NCBI GenBank assembly: GCA_034411135.1
Contig: DAOUMN010000057.1
Location: 1 to 29,908 of the forward strand
Origin: Bellilinea sp034411135
GTDB taxonomy: Bacteria > Chloroflexota > Anaerolineae > Anaerolineales > Anaerolineaceae
Direction of reading: 5' to 3'
DNA: 29,908 bases
The notes under the pieces are model-generated. The model saw nothing but the letters and a program-made list of their open reading frames with translations. It ran no database searches and was not told the origin of the DNA. Shown here in pieces: positions 5,797-12,949 of the stretch. A program made the translations under genes and the position numbers. Within the stretch, counting starts at the first letter, position 1. Each line of letters starts with the position of its first letter.

Positions 5797-7716
5797 ATGA
5801 AACGCGTTTATGGCGCGCTGATGCTGTTGATTGCAGTATCACTTGTGATTAGCGCATGTCAGCCGGTTGTACAAACCGTCGAGGTCGAAAAAGAAGTTGT
5901 TAAAACCGAGGTAGTCGAAAAGGTTATCGAGGTGGAAAAAGAATCCACAGCACCTGCTTCCTTCTCGACCCCACACCCAATCCTGTCCGATATTCGCGTA
6001 CGGCAGGCAATGGCATACTGCACGAATAAGGATGAAATCATTCAAGCGGTCTATCCCTTCCTTGCCCCGGAAGAACGGACTGAACTGGTGATGGATACTT
6101 TTATTCCCAAGAATCACTGGGCTTACGCTGGGGATGAAAATGTAACCATCTATCCTTTCGATCCCGAAAAAGGAAAGGCTCTATTGGAAGAAGCTGGCTG
6201 GACGGATGAGGATGGGGACAATGTTCGTCTTAACGCAGACGGCGAGCCGTTGATGCTTGAGTTGGTTCTGACCGAAGCCCCGCACCGTAAAATTTTGGCA
6301 CCGGTCTGGCAACAGCAAATGAAAGCCTGCGGTATTCGCATTGCTATCAATCATGTTCCCTCGACCTGGCTGTACGGTGATACCACCGGGTTGGCGCGGC
6401 GCGAGTTCGAACTTTCCGATTTTGCGTGGGTCGGCCAGTCGGATCCGCAAGGACGCACCTTGTATGCGTGCGACCAAATTCCCACAGCAGAAAATAACTG
6501 GGAAGGTCAAAATTCCATGGGGTGGTGCAATCCGGTAGCCTCTCAGGCGATCGTCAAAGCCACCAACACCATCAACCAGGAAGACCGCAAAGAGCCGTAT
6601 AAAATCGTTCAGCAAGAATTCACCAAAGATATGGTTTCCTTGCCGTTGTACAATCATCTGGAGATCTTTGCCTCTTCTCCGAATCTGGTTGGTTTCAACC
6701 CGCAGCCGGGGGAGGAATACTACACCTATAACGTCGCTGATTGGGAAATCCCCGGCAAAGACACCATCGTGATTGGTTTTACGCAGGAACCGGCTTCCAT
6801 GTTCGGTCTGGTCGAGTCAGGCGTGTCCGCAGTTATTGCCAATACCCTGGTTCACAGTATGGCTTTCTCGACCATTGATTATGATTTCCAGGGTATTACT
6901 CAAAAAGTACCATCCACTTTGGACAGCGGGCTGGCGAAAAACAACGAGGTCGAGGTCAAAGAAGGCGATCTGGTCTATGATATCGATGGAAACCCGGTCG
7001 AATTGAAAGCTGGTGTTGAGGTCTATAATGCTGCTGGTGAAACGGTAAAATTTGACGGAAGCCCCATCACCATGAAACAATTGACCGTGGAATACCAGTT
7101 TCGCGATGACCTGGTTTGGTCGGATGGTACGCCGGTAACTGCCGCAGACTTTGAGTTGCGTTTCAAAATCGACTGTGATGAGGAATCGGGCGCCACATCC
7201 TTCAATACCTGCAAGTCGGTGCAAACCTTCGAAGCCAACGATGCGGGTTATAACGTGACCTACCTGCCTGGTGTTCAGGATCCGCTATACTTCCGTGCGC
7301 TGATGGACCCACGCCTTTCGAATGTCTACCCAGCGCATCGCGTACTTGCGGATGGTCGAAAGCTGGCGGATGTTCCCGCGGCGGAATGGGCAACCTTGCC
7401 AGAGATCGCGGAATTCCCGATTGGTGTGGGACCGTACGTGCTCAAAGAATGGGTGAAAGGCGAAAAGATGGTCTTTGAAGCCAACCCCTACTATTTTGGC
7501 GGTACACCCAAAACCAAATACATCGTCATCTCCATCATTACCCCGGATAATGCCGAAGCACAATTGCTGGGCGGTCAGGTGGATGTGCTCGACAGCACTA
7601 CGCTGAACACCATCTCGGAAGTCATGCGCAAGGCTGCGGATGAAGGGAAGATTAACCTGTACACCCTGCCTGGTGGCACCTGGGAACACGTGGATATGAA
7701 TCTTTACTTGCCGTAA
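5797..7716 (+). CDS. Family 5 extracellular solute-binding lipoprotein, circularly permuted
   Basis: A 639-residue binding protein for a peptide/opine/nickel-class importer. A lipoprotein signal ends at VISAC with lipid-attachment Cys21, followed by a Val/Glu/Lys-rich linker (24-50). The fold order is then unusual. Residues 58-315 match the second half of a normal SBP_bac_5 protein: HPILSDIRVRQAMAYCTNKD, YPFDPEKGKALLEEAGW, the DFAWVGQSDPQ region, and the terminal VSLPLYNHLEIFASSPNLVGF segment. Residues 321-639 match the first half: DTIVIGFTQEPASMF, RDDLVWSDGTPVTAADFEL, IGVGPYVLKEW, ANPYYFGGTPKTKYIVI. The protein stops at TWEHVDMNLYLP, the point at which DIRVRQA normally follows. The frame is open throughout. 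The two permease and two ATPase genes follow directly, so it is probably the working receptor of that importer. The ligand is unknown. Confidence 0.9.
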   Translation: MKRVYGALMLLIAVSLVISACQPVVQTVEVEKEVVKTEVVEKVIEVEKESTAPASFSTPHPILSDIRVRQAMAYCTNKDEIIQAVYPFLAPEERTELVMDTFIPKNHWAYAGDENVTIYPFDPEKGKALLEEAGWTDEDGDNVRLNADGEPLMLELVLTEAPHRKILAPVWQQQMKACGIRIAINHVPSTWLYGDTTGLARREFELSDFAWVGQSDPQGRTLYACDQIPTAENNWEGQNSMGWCNPVASQAIVKATNTINQEDRKEPYKIVQQEFTKDMVSLPLYNHLEIFASSPNLVGFNPQPGEEYYTYNVADWEIPGKDTIVIGFTQEPASMFGLVESGVSAVIANTLVHSMAFSTIDYDFQGITQKVPSTLDSGLAKNNEVEVKEGDLVYDIDGNPVELKAGVEVYNAAGETVKFDGSPITMKQLTVEYQFRDDLVWSDGTPVTAADFELRFKIDCDEESGATSFNTCKSVQTFEANDAGYNVTYLPGVQDPLYFRALMDPRLSNVYPAHRVLADGRKLADVPAAEWATLPEIAEFPIGVGPYVLKEWVKGEKMVFEANPYYFGGTPKTKYIVISIITPDNAEAQLLGGQVDVLDSTTLNTISEVMRKAADEGKINLYTLPGGTWEHVDMNLYLP

Positions 7717-7740
7717 GTCCTCGCATAGAGGGTTTCGGTA

Positions 7741-7772
7741 GGCGGTGTGGCGCTGCAGGGCGCCACACCGCT
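7741..7772 (+). other. Very stable intra-operon hairpin
   Basis: GCGGTGTGGCGC (7742-7753) and GCGCCACACCGC (7760-7771) are perfectly complementary over 12 pairs around a six-base loop, with a further G-T pair outside. It lies 25 bases after the stop of the binding-protein gene and is not followed by a T-run. It is therefore better read as a 3'-end stabiliser or attenuator that raises binding-protein mRNA above permease mRNA than as a full terminator. Confidence 0.7.
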
Positions 7773-7852
7773 CTGTAACCGAGTTCTGGGCGGGCGCCCC
7801 TGCACACCCTTCAAGAAGTCTGTTACAGGCACTGTAAACAACGGAGAATTGT

Positions 7853-9049
7853 ATGCTTGGATATATTGCTCGCCGTTTGCTGCAGATGGTGGGTGTGGTG
7901 CTCATCTCTGCAATTGCTACTTACGCCTTATTGAATCTGGCGCCTGGTGGTCCATTAACTGGGCTGCGCCAGCAGCAACAAGGGCGCAACCGGATCACGG
8001 CAGCCGATATTGCTCGTATTCGCGCTTATTATGAGTTGGATCTCAATTTACCGGTGCGTTTCTCGCGCTGGCTGATTGGTCAACCCAGAGGATCGATTGT
8101 GGTCGGCGGGACGGAGTTGTTTGCCAATACGCCAATTGGTTGTCGTCAGCCGATCGAGGAAAATGTTCGCAACGCCCAGGGAAAATTCGAAACCCGAGTG
8201 GTTGGCTGCGAAGAATATGTTTATTTACGTGATCTGGAAGGACGCCGGGTCAGCCGGGGAATTTTACTGGGCGACTTTGGCTTGTCTTGGAAATTGCTGC
8301 GTGATCGTCCTGTATCGGACCTGATTATGAGTCGGTTGCCGAAAACCATCGAATTGATTGGGCTTTCCACGTTGTTGTCACTCCTGCTGGGGATACCCCT
8401 GGGTATCTATTCGGCTGTCAAACAATATTCACGGTTTGATTATATATTTACTTCTCTGGCGTTTTTGGGATCTGCGATGCCAACTTTTTTCTTTGGTATT
8501 CTGATGATCCTTGGCTTTTCTATCCTGCCCAAAGCGGCAGGGCTTCCCTATTTACCCCCTGGAAGCGCTTCGGCTGTACGCGAATACGTTGTCCCGGTAT
8601 TGGGTGCCATTCAGCCAGGCTCGGTTGGCGATCGGCTCTTGCACCTTGTTTTGCCGGTAACCACATTAACCATCGTCAGTGTCGCATCCTGGAGTCGGTT
8701 CATCCGTGCCAGTATGCTGGAGGTGCTGCGCCAGGATTACGTTCGTACTGCCCGCGCAAAAGGGTTAAAAGAAAAACTGGTCATCCTCAAGCATGCATTA
8801 CGGAACGCATTGATTCCGTTTGTGACGATTGTAGTATTTTCGATCCCATCGCTGTTTGGCGGGGCGATCATTACAGAAACAATTTTTTCCTGGCCTGGTA
8901 TGGGGCGATTGTATTTCCTGGCACTGGGAGATTCGGATTTTCCGGTTGCCATGGCGATTTTGTTCATCACTGCGGTTTTGACCGTGTTCGCTACGTTAAT
9001 CCGCGACCTGGTTTATACCGTGGTCGACCCGCGCATCCGGTATAACTAG
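7853..9049 (+). CDS. ABC importer permease, DppB/OppB type, with large extracytoplasmic insertion
   Basis: The first of two integral-membrane subunits. The first membrane helix (about 5-30, RRLLQMVGVVLISAIATYALL) is followed by the usual periplasmic segment. The core helices start near 160. The cytoplasmic coupling (EAA) loop that contacts the ATPase is SMLEVLRQDYVRTARAKGL (287-305), and the end VVDPRIRYN is typical. At 398 residues it is 60-90 longer than usual relatives: residues ~75-139, between RFSRWL and GDFGLSW, form an extra extracytoplasmic segment containing Cys97 and Cys119, which could form a disulfide. A GGAG ribosome binding site precedes the ATG. It is separated by only 10 bases from the next permease gene. 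Confidence 0.92.
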   Translation: MLGYIARRLLQMVGVVLISAIATYALLNLAPGGPLTGLRQQQQGRNRITAADIARIRAYYELDLNLPVRFSRWLIGQPRGSIVVGGTELFANTPIGCRQPIEENVRNAQGKFETRVVGCEEYVYLRDLEGRRVSRGILLGDFGLSWKLLRDRPVSDLIMSRLPKTIELIGLSTLLSLLLGIPLGIYSAVKQYSRFDYIFTSLAFLGSAMPTFFFGILMILGFSILPKAAGLPYLPPGSASAVREYVVPVLGAIQPGSVGDRLLHLVLPVTTLTIVSVASWSRFIRASMLEVLRQDYVRTARAKGLKEKLVILKHALRNALIPFVTIVVFSIPSLFGGAIITETIFSWPGMGRLYFLALGDSDFPVAMAILFITAVLTVFATLIRDLVYTVVDPRIRYN

Positions 9050-9059
9050 GAGGGCTTCG

Positions 9060-10058
9060 ATGAGTGCACTTATTCAATCCATTCCCGTGTCAAAAGAAGC
9101 CGATTACCCAAAAGAAGAAAGCCCTTGGAAAATTGTTTTCCGGCGATTCCGCAAACATAAACTGGCAATGGTCTCGCTGGGGGTGATGATCCTGTTGTTC
9201 TTGATCAACTTGTTTGCCCGCCAGATCGCTCCATTCGATGCCGAGGAAATCACGGTAGGGAATTATTTCCTGCCAGCAGGGTCTATTCAGGAAGCCACCG
9301 GAAGAACCCATATCCTGGGAACCGATAACCTTGGCAGGGACCTGTTCTCGCGGTTGGTGTTTGCAGGACGGATTTCGTTGACGGTTGCCTTGCTCTCCGT
9401 GGTGATTTCAAGTCTGGTTGGGGTGACCGTGGGCGCTATTTCAGGCTATTTTGGCGGTTGGGTGGACAACCTGTTGATGCGTATTGTCGAGTTCTTCCTG
9501 ACGATCCCATCTCTGCCTCTTCTCTTGATCATATCGGCAATGTTACTAAAGAACCAGGACGCCATACCAATCCCGCCAATTGTGCTGGATGTAGCAGGGA
9601 AACTGATGCTGCTCGAAGCACGAGAAGCGCGCCAGGCGGTGTTGATCATCCTGGTTCTGGCTGGGCTGGGGTGGTTAACGTCCGCGCAGTTAATGCGCGG
9701 AATGGTTCTTTCCTTGCGCAATCAAACTTTTGTGGAAGCTGCCCGAGCGATGGGCGCAGGTAGCTTTTGGATAATCTTTCGACATATGATACCTAATGCA
9801 ATGGCACCAATCATTGTAGATGCTTCACTTAATATGGCAAATTATGTCGTTGCTGAAGCGGCGTTGTCCTTTCTCGGTTTTGGTATTCAAGAGCCAATAC
9901 CTACCTGGGGCAACATGTTATCGGCTACACAGTCCTACATGTTGGATATGCCTTGGCTGCCCCTGATCCCGGGTTTGCCAATTTTCTTGTGTTCGCTGGC
10001 ATTCAACTACATTGGGGATGGTTTGCGCGACGCATTGGATCCGAGGTTGAAATTATGA
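9060..10058 (+). CDS. ABC importer permease, DppC/OppC type
   Basis: The second membrane subunit, 332 residues. The cytoplasmic N-terminus and first helix (FRKHKLAMVSLGVMILLFLIN) precede HILGTDNLGRDLFSRL, the hallmark of this permease class. The EAA loop is FVEAARAMGAGSFWIIFRH (about 224-242) and the end is GDGLRDALDPRLKL. The loop between LLIISAMLL and the next helix (about 163-193) is longer than in common DppC proteins, echoing the enlarged outer region of its partner. The ribosome binding site is AGGAGG. The stop overlaps the start of the ATPase gene as ATGA (10055-10058), indicating coupled translation. Confidence 0.93.
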   Translation: MSALIQSIPVSKEADYPKEESPWKIVFRRFRKHKLAMVSLGVMILLFLINLFARQIAPFDAEEITVGNYFLPAGSIQEATGRTHILGTDNLGRDLFSRLVFAGRISLTVALLSVVISSLVGVTVGAISGYFGGWVDNLLMRIVEFFLTIPSLPLLLIISAMLLKNQDAIPIPPIVLDVAGKLMLLEAREARQAVLIILVLAGLGWLTSAQLMRGMVLSLRNQTFVEAARAMGAGSFWIIFRHMIPNAMAPIIVDASLNMANYVVAEAALSFLGFGIQEPIPTWGNMLSATQSYMLDMPWLPLIPGLPIFLCSLAFNYIGDGLRDALDPRLKL

Positions 10059-11089
10059 ATTATCAAGCAAATAAACCCATTCTGACAGTTCGCAATTTAC
10101 GAACACATTTCTTCACTGAGGACGGCGTGGTTAAGGCTGTAGACGGTGTGGATTTCGATCTGTATCCGGGTGAAATCTTGGGATTGGTGGGTGAATCGGG
10201 GTGCGGCAAAAGCGTTACTTCGCTCTCGATCATGCGTCTGGTGAGTGTGCCTGGAAAGATCGTCAGTGGAGAGGTGTGGTTTGAGGGGAGAAATCTGCTC
10301 GAATTATCCGAAGCCGAAATGGTTTCCATGCGCGGCAACCGCATGTCAATGATTTTTCAACAACCTCAGACCAGCTTGAACCCAGTCTATAAGGTTGGTG
10401 ACCAGGTTGCGGAAGTATTGACCATTCACAATGAAATGCCAAAAAGCAAGGCATGGGAAAGGGCAGTGGAATTATTGAAGATTGTCGGCATTCCCGACCC
10501 GGAAAGGAAAGCACATGCATTTCCACACGAGATGTCGGGCGGGCAGGCTCAACGGGTGATGATTGCCATGGCACTTGCATTGAATCCAACTTTGTTGATT
10601 GCGGATGAGCCAACCACAGCTCTGGATGTGACCATCCAGGCGCAAATTATGGATTTAATACTGGAATTACGTGAGAAAATGGGCACATCGGTGATTTTGA
10701 TTACCCATGATTTAGGCGTAATCGCTGAAATGGCTGACCGGGTAGCCGTGATGTATGCCGGGCAGATTGTGGAGCAGGCGAGTGTGGATGAGCTATTTGC
10801 TAACCCACAGCATCCCTATACTCGCGGTTTGATGGGATCGATCCCGGTTTTGGGGCGGGTGACTCATCGACTGGAGGTTATTCCCGGCTCGGTTCCCAAT
10901 CTGATCAACTTACCCAAGGGTTGCCGATTTGCCCCGCGCTGCACGGCTCGAATGGAATCGGACCTCGATCTGTGCAACTTTAAGACGCCAGAATTATTGC
11001 AAACAGCCAGCCATCATTTGACTCGCTGCTGGTTGTTTGAGGATGAAAGAAACTTGTTGAGCCGCAAGGTGGAGGTGCGTCATGAATGA
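10055..11089 (+). CDS. ABC importer ATPase, DppD/OppD type
   Basis: The first nucleotide-binding subunit, 344 residues. Visible motifs: Walker A GESGCGKS (46-53), Q-loop FQQPQTSLNP (101-110), signature MSGGQAQR (160-167), Walker B LLIADEP (180-186) and the H-loop in LITHDLG. The C-terminal oligopeptide-transporter extension is present with GCRFAPRC and two further Cys. The frame is open about 100 bases upstream, but ATG 10055 gives the normal family N-terminus, overlaps the permease stop as ATGA, and has GAGG eight bases before it. Its 3' end overlaps the next gene by 8 bases. Confidence 0.94.
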   Translation: MNYQANKPILTVRNLRTHFFTEDGVVKAVDGVDFDLYPGEILGLVGESGCGKSVTSLSIMRLVSVPGKIVSGEVWFEGRNLLELSEAEMVSMRGNRMSMIFQQPQTSLNPVYKVGDQVAEVLTIHNEMPKSKAWERAVELLKIVGIPDPERKAHAFPHEMSGGQAQRVMIAMALALNPTLLIADEPTTALDVTIQAQIMDLILELREKMGTSVILITHDLGVIAEMADRVAVMYAGQIVEQASVDELFANPQHPYTRGLMGSIPVLGRVTHRLEVIPGSVPNLINLPKGCRFAPRCTARMESDLDLCNFKTPELLQTASHHLTRCWLFEDERNLLSRKVEVRHE

Positions 11090-12077
11090 CGCTTTGAAAA
11101 CACATACTGCACGCATGGAGTTGATCCAGGTTCGAAACTTGAAAAAATACTACACCGTTCGGGCGGGCTTTTTACAGCGTGTGCGTGCCTACGGTATGGC
11201 AGTTGATGATGTCTCGTTCGATATTTATGACGGAGAGACTCTGGGGTTGGTGGGCGAGTCGGGTTGTGGAAAAACCACAATCGGTCGCACGATGCTGCGC
11301 TTGATCGAGCCCAACGGTGGTCAAGTGCTTTTCGAGGGCAACAATATTTTTAAGTTGTCGGGAGGTGCTCTCAAAGAAATCCGGCGCAATATGCAAATCA
11401 TCTTCCAGGATCCATTCTCTTCGCTGGATCCGCGTATGCCCATCGGTGAATCGATCATGGAGGGATTGGGGATCAATCGGATTGGAACGCGAAAAGAGCA
11501 ATTTGATAGGATGATTGATGTTTTGCGCAAAGTGGGGCTGGAGGACTACCATGCCCGCCGCTACCCACACGAGTTTTCGGGTGGTCAACGACAGCGTATT
11601 GGAATTGCCAGGGCGCTTGCGCTAAGACCACGCTTCATCATTTGCGATGAGCCGGTATCTGCGTTGGATGTGTCCATTCAGTCGCAGGTTTTGAATATTC
11701 TCAAGGATTTGCAAGAAGAATATGGATTAACCTATCTGTTTATCGCGCACAACTTGAGCGTAGTTGAACACATATCTGACCGAGTGGCGGTAATGTATTT
11801 GGGCAAAATTGTTGAATTGGGGACGCGCGAGGATTTATTCAGGAATCCTTTGCATCCTTACACCAAAGCATTATTATCGGCTATACCAGTCCCGGATCCG
11901 AAAGTTAAGAAACAGCGTATGATATTAAAAGGTGATGTGCCCAGTTTGTTTAATCCGCCTCAGGGTTGCCGTTTTCACCCACGATGTCCATATGCTAAAG
12001 ATGTATGCGCTGTGCAGGTACCACCATACCGAGAAGTTCAGAAGGGGCATTTTGCTGCTTGTTGGCTGAATGAATAA
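11082..12077 (+). CDS. ABC importer ATPase, DppF/OppF type
   Basis: The second nucleotide-binding subunit, 331 residues, pairing with the preceding ATPase. Walker A is GESGCGKT (58-65), Q-loop FQDPFSSLDP, signature FSGGQRQR (165-172), Walker B FIICDEP (185-191) and the H-loop in LFIAHNLS. The C-terminal extension carries GCRFHPRCPYA and ends in CWLNE, typical of OppF. ATG 11082 has GGAGGTG seven bases upstream; an internal Met at residue 12 is less likely. It is the last gene of the importer operon. No hairpin terminator follows, but a new promoter begins at once for the acetyltransferase gene. Confidence 0.94.
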   Translation: MNDALKTHTARMELIQVRNLKKYYTVRAGFLQRVRAYGMAVDDVSFDIYDGETLGLVGESGCGKTTIGRTMLRLIEPNGGQVLFEGNNIFKLSGGALKEIRRNMQIIFQDPFSSLDPRMPIGESIMEGLGINRIGTRKEQFDRMIDVLRKVGLEDYHARRYPHEFSGGQRQRIGIARALALRPRFIICDEPVSALDVSIQSQVLNILKDLQEEYGLTYLFIAHNLSVVEHISDRVAVMYLGKIVELGTREDLFRNPLHPYTKALLSAIPVPDPKVKKQRMILKGDVPSLFNPPQGCRFHPRCPYAKDVCAVQVPPYREVQKGHFAACWLNE

Positions 12078-12092
12078 GACCAACAGTATAAT
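12062..12092 (+). promoter_or_regulatory. Promoter placed for a leaderless acetyltransferase mRNA
   Basis: A perfect TATAAT (12087-12092) ends six bases before the ATG at 12099, so transcription should start at or beside the A of the start codon. The best -35 is TTGGCT (12062-12067) with a long 19-base spacer. No Shine-Dalgarno lies before the ATG, which agrees with a leaderless transcript. Confidence 0.5.
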
Positions 12093-12098
12093 AAAAAT

Positions 12099-12755
12099 AT
12101 GAATACTTCCATCACAATCCGTCGATATCAGCCGGCAGATCGAGATGCTTTGTTCCGGATTGCGGCTGATACGGCGTTTTTTGGTGAACCTGTCGAAGTA
12201 TTTTTAGAAGACCGGCGCATTTTTCTAGATGCATTTTATTCCTACTACCCCGAGTATGAACCTGAGCATTGTTGGATAGCCTGTGACGAATTGGCGGTAG
12301 TGGGTTTTATAACCGGCTGCGTGGATACATGTCGCCAGCGAGAAATTACTTCGAAAATTCTTGAACCAATGGCTTTAAGAAGGCTGATAAGAGGAAAGTA
12401 TCGAGTCGGAAGAAAAACCTGGGCATATCTATTTCGTTACATATTGCATAAAGTTTGGGATGGAGAGCCCGAAGTAGATTTGAAACTGTATCCAGCGCAT
12501 TTCCATGTAAATGTTGATTATCGCTGGCGGGGTGCTGGGATTGGCAAAAGGTTGATATTGAAGTTTCTTGATGATTTGCGTTCACATCGTTTGCCTGGTG
12601 TTCACCTTCAAACCACGAATTACAATCAAATCGCATGTCATTTGTATGAAAAACTCGGTTTTAAGTTGATTGCCTCGAAACCAACGCATTTATGGGAACA
12701 ATTCATTGATCAAAGGATAGAAAACCGGTGTTACGGAATGCTCCTTTTGCGTTAA
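12099..12755 (+). CDS. GNAT-family N-acetyltransferase
   Basis: A 218-residue acetyl-CoA-dependent transferase. The pyrophosphate-binding loop of motif A is RGAGIGKR (144-151), preceded by the strand YPAHFHVNVDYRW and followed by the helix LILKFLDDL. Motif B is HLYEKLGFK (181-189). The YPAHFHVN and PGVHLQTTNYNQIA stretches resemble the acetyltransferase group similar to the C-terminal domain of bacterial O-GlcNAcase-like proteins; this is a recollection, not a search result. The acceptor substrate is unknown. It follows the importer by only 21 bases but appears to have its own promoter. Confidence 0.87.
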   Translation: MNTSITIRRYQPADRDALFRIAADTAFFGEPVEVFLEDRRIFLDAFYSYYPEYEPEHCWIACDELAVVGFITGCVDTCRQREITSKILEPMALRRLIRGKYRVGRKTWAYLFRYILHKVWDGEPEVDLKLYPAHFHVNVDYRWRGAGIGKRLILKFLDDLRSHRLPGVHLQTTNYNQIACHLYEKLGFKLIASKPTHLWEQFIDQRIENRCYGMLLLR

Positions 12756-12949
12756 TTTTTCGTGAAAATATGTACATACAATTGCTTTTTATAAATATAT
12801 TTGTTAACATGGTGTATAAGGTATCTTCTACGAGGATTGTTGATGGTTTTTTTGGGGTTAAATTTGACCAGAGACGCTTCGCGACTTTACTTATTGTTTC
12901 TCATTTGCCAAAAAATCCGAAGATTTGGAGGACGGCGGGATAGACAACC
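12756..12949 (+). other. Intergenic region upstream of the Cache/GGDEF/EAL gene
   Basis: No gene is supported here. An open frame crossing it (to 12943) is low-complexity and lacks family features. A possible promoter is TTGCTT followed after 17 bases by TAACAT (about 12782-12810). A second TTGACC lies near 12866 without a good -10. GGAGG at 12927-12931 is rather far from the GTG start at 12950; GGCGGGA is closer. Confidence 0.3.

Noticed and set aside
5797..7716. Reading the binding-protein gene as a broken or frameshifted pseudogene
   Set aside because: The frame is uninterrupted for 639 codons. Every expected segment of the fold is present once, only in permuted order, with an intact lipoprotein signal.
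7741..7772. Calling the intra-operon hairpin a Rho-independent terminator
   Set aside because: No T-run follows the stem on the plus strand, and co-directional importer genes continue right after it.
9953..10054. Upstream start for the first importer ATPase
   Set aside because: It would overlap the permease gene by over 100 bases and add non-family residues. ATG 10055 overlaps the permease stop as ATGA and matches the normal ATPase N-terminus.
12728..12943. Small plus-strand frame between the acetyltransferase and the Cache/GGDEF/EAL genes
   Set aside because: It begins inside the acetyltransferase gene, lacks a ribosome binding site, and its composition looks like translated A/T-rich spacer.
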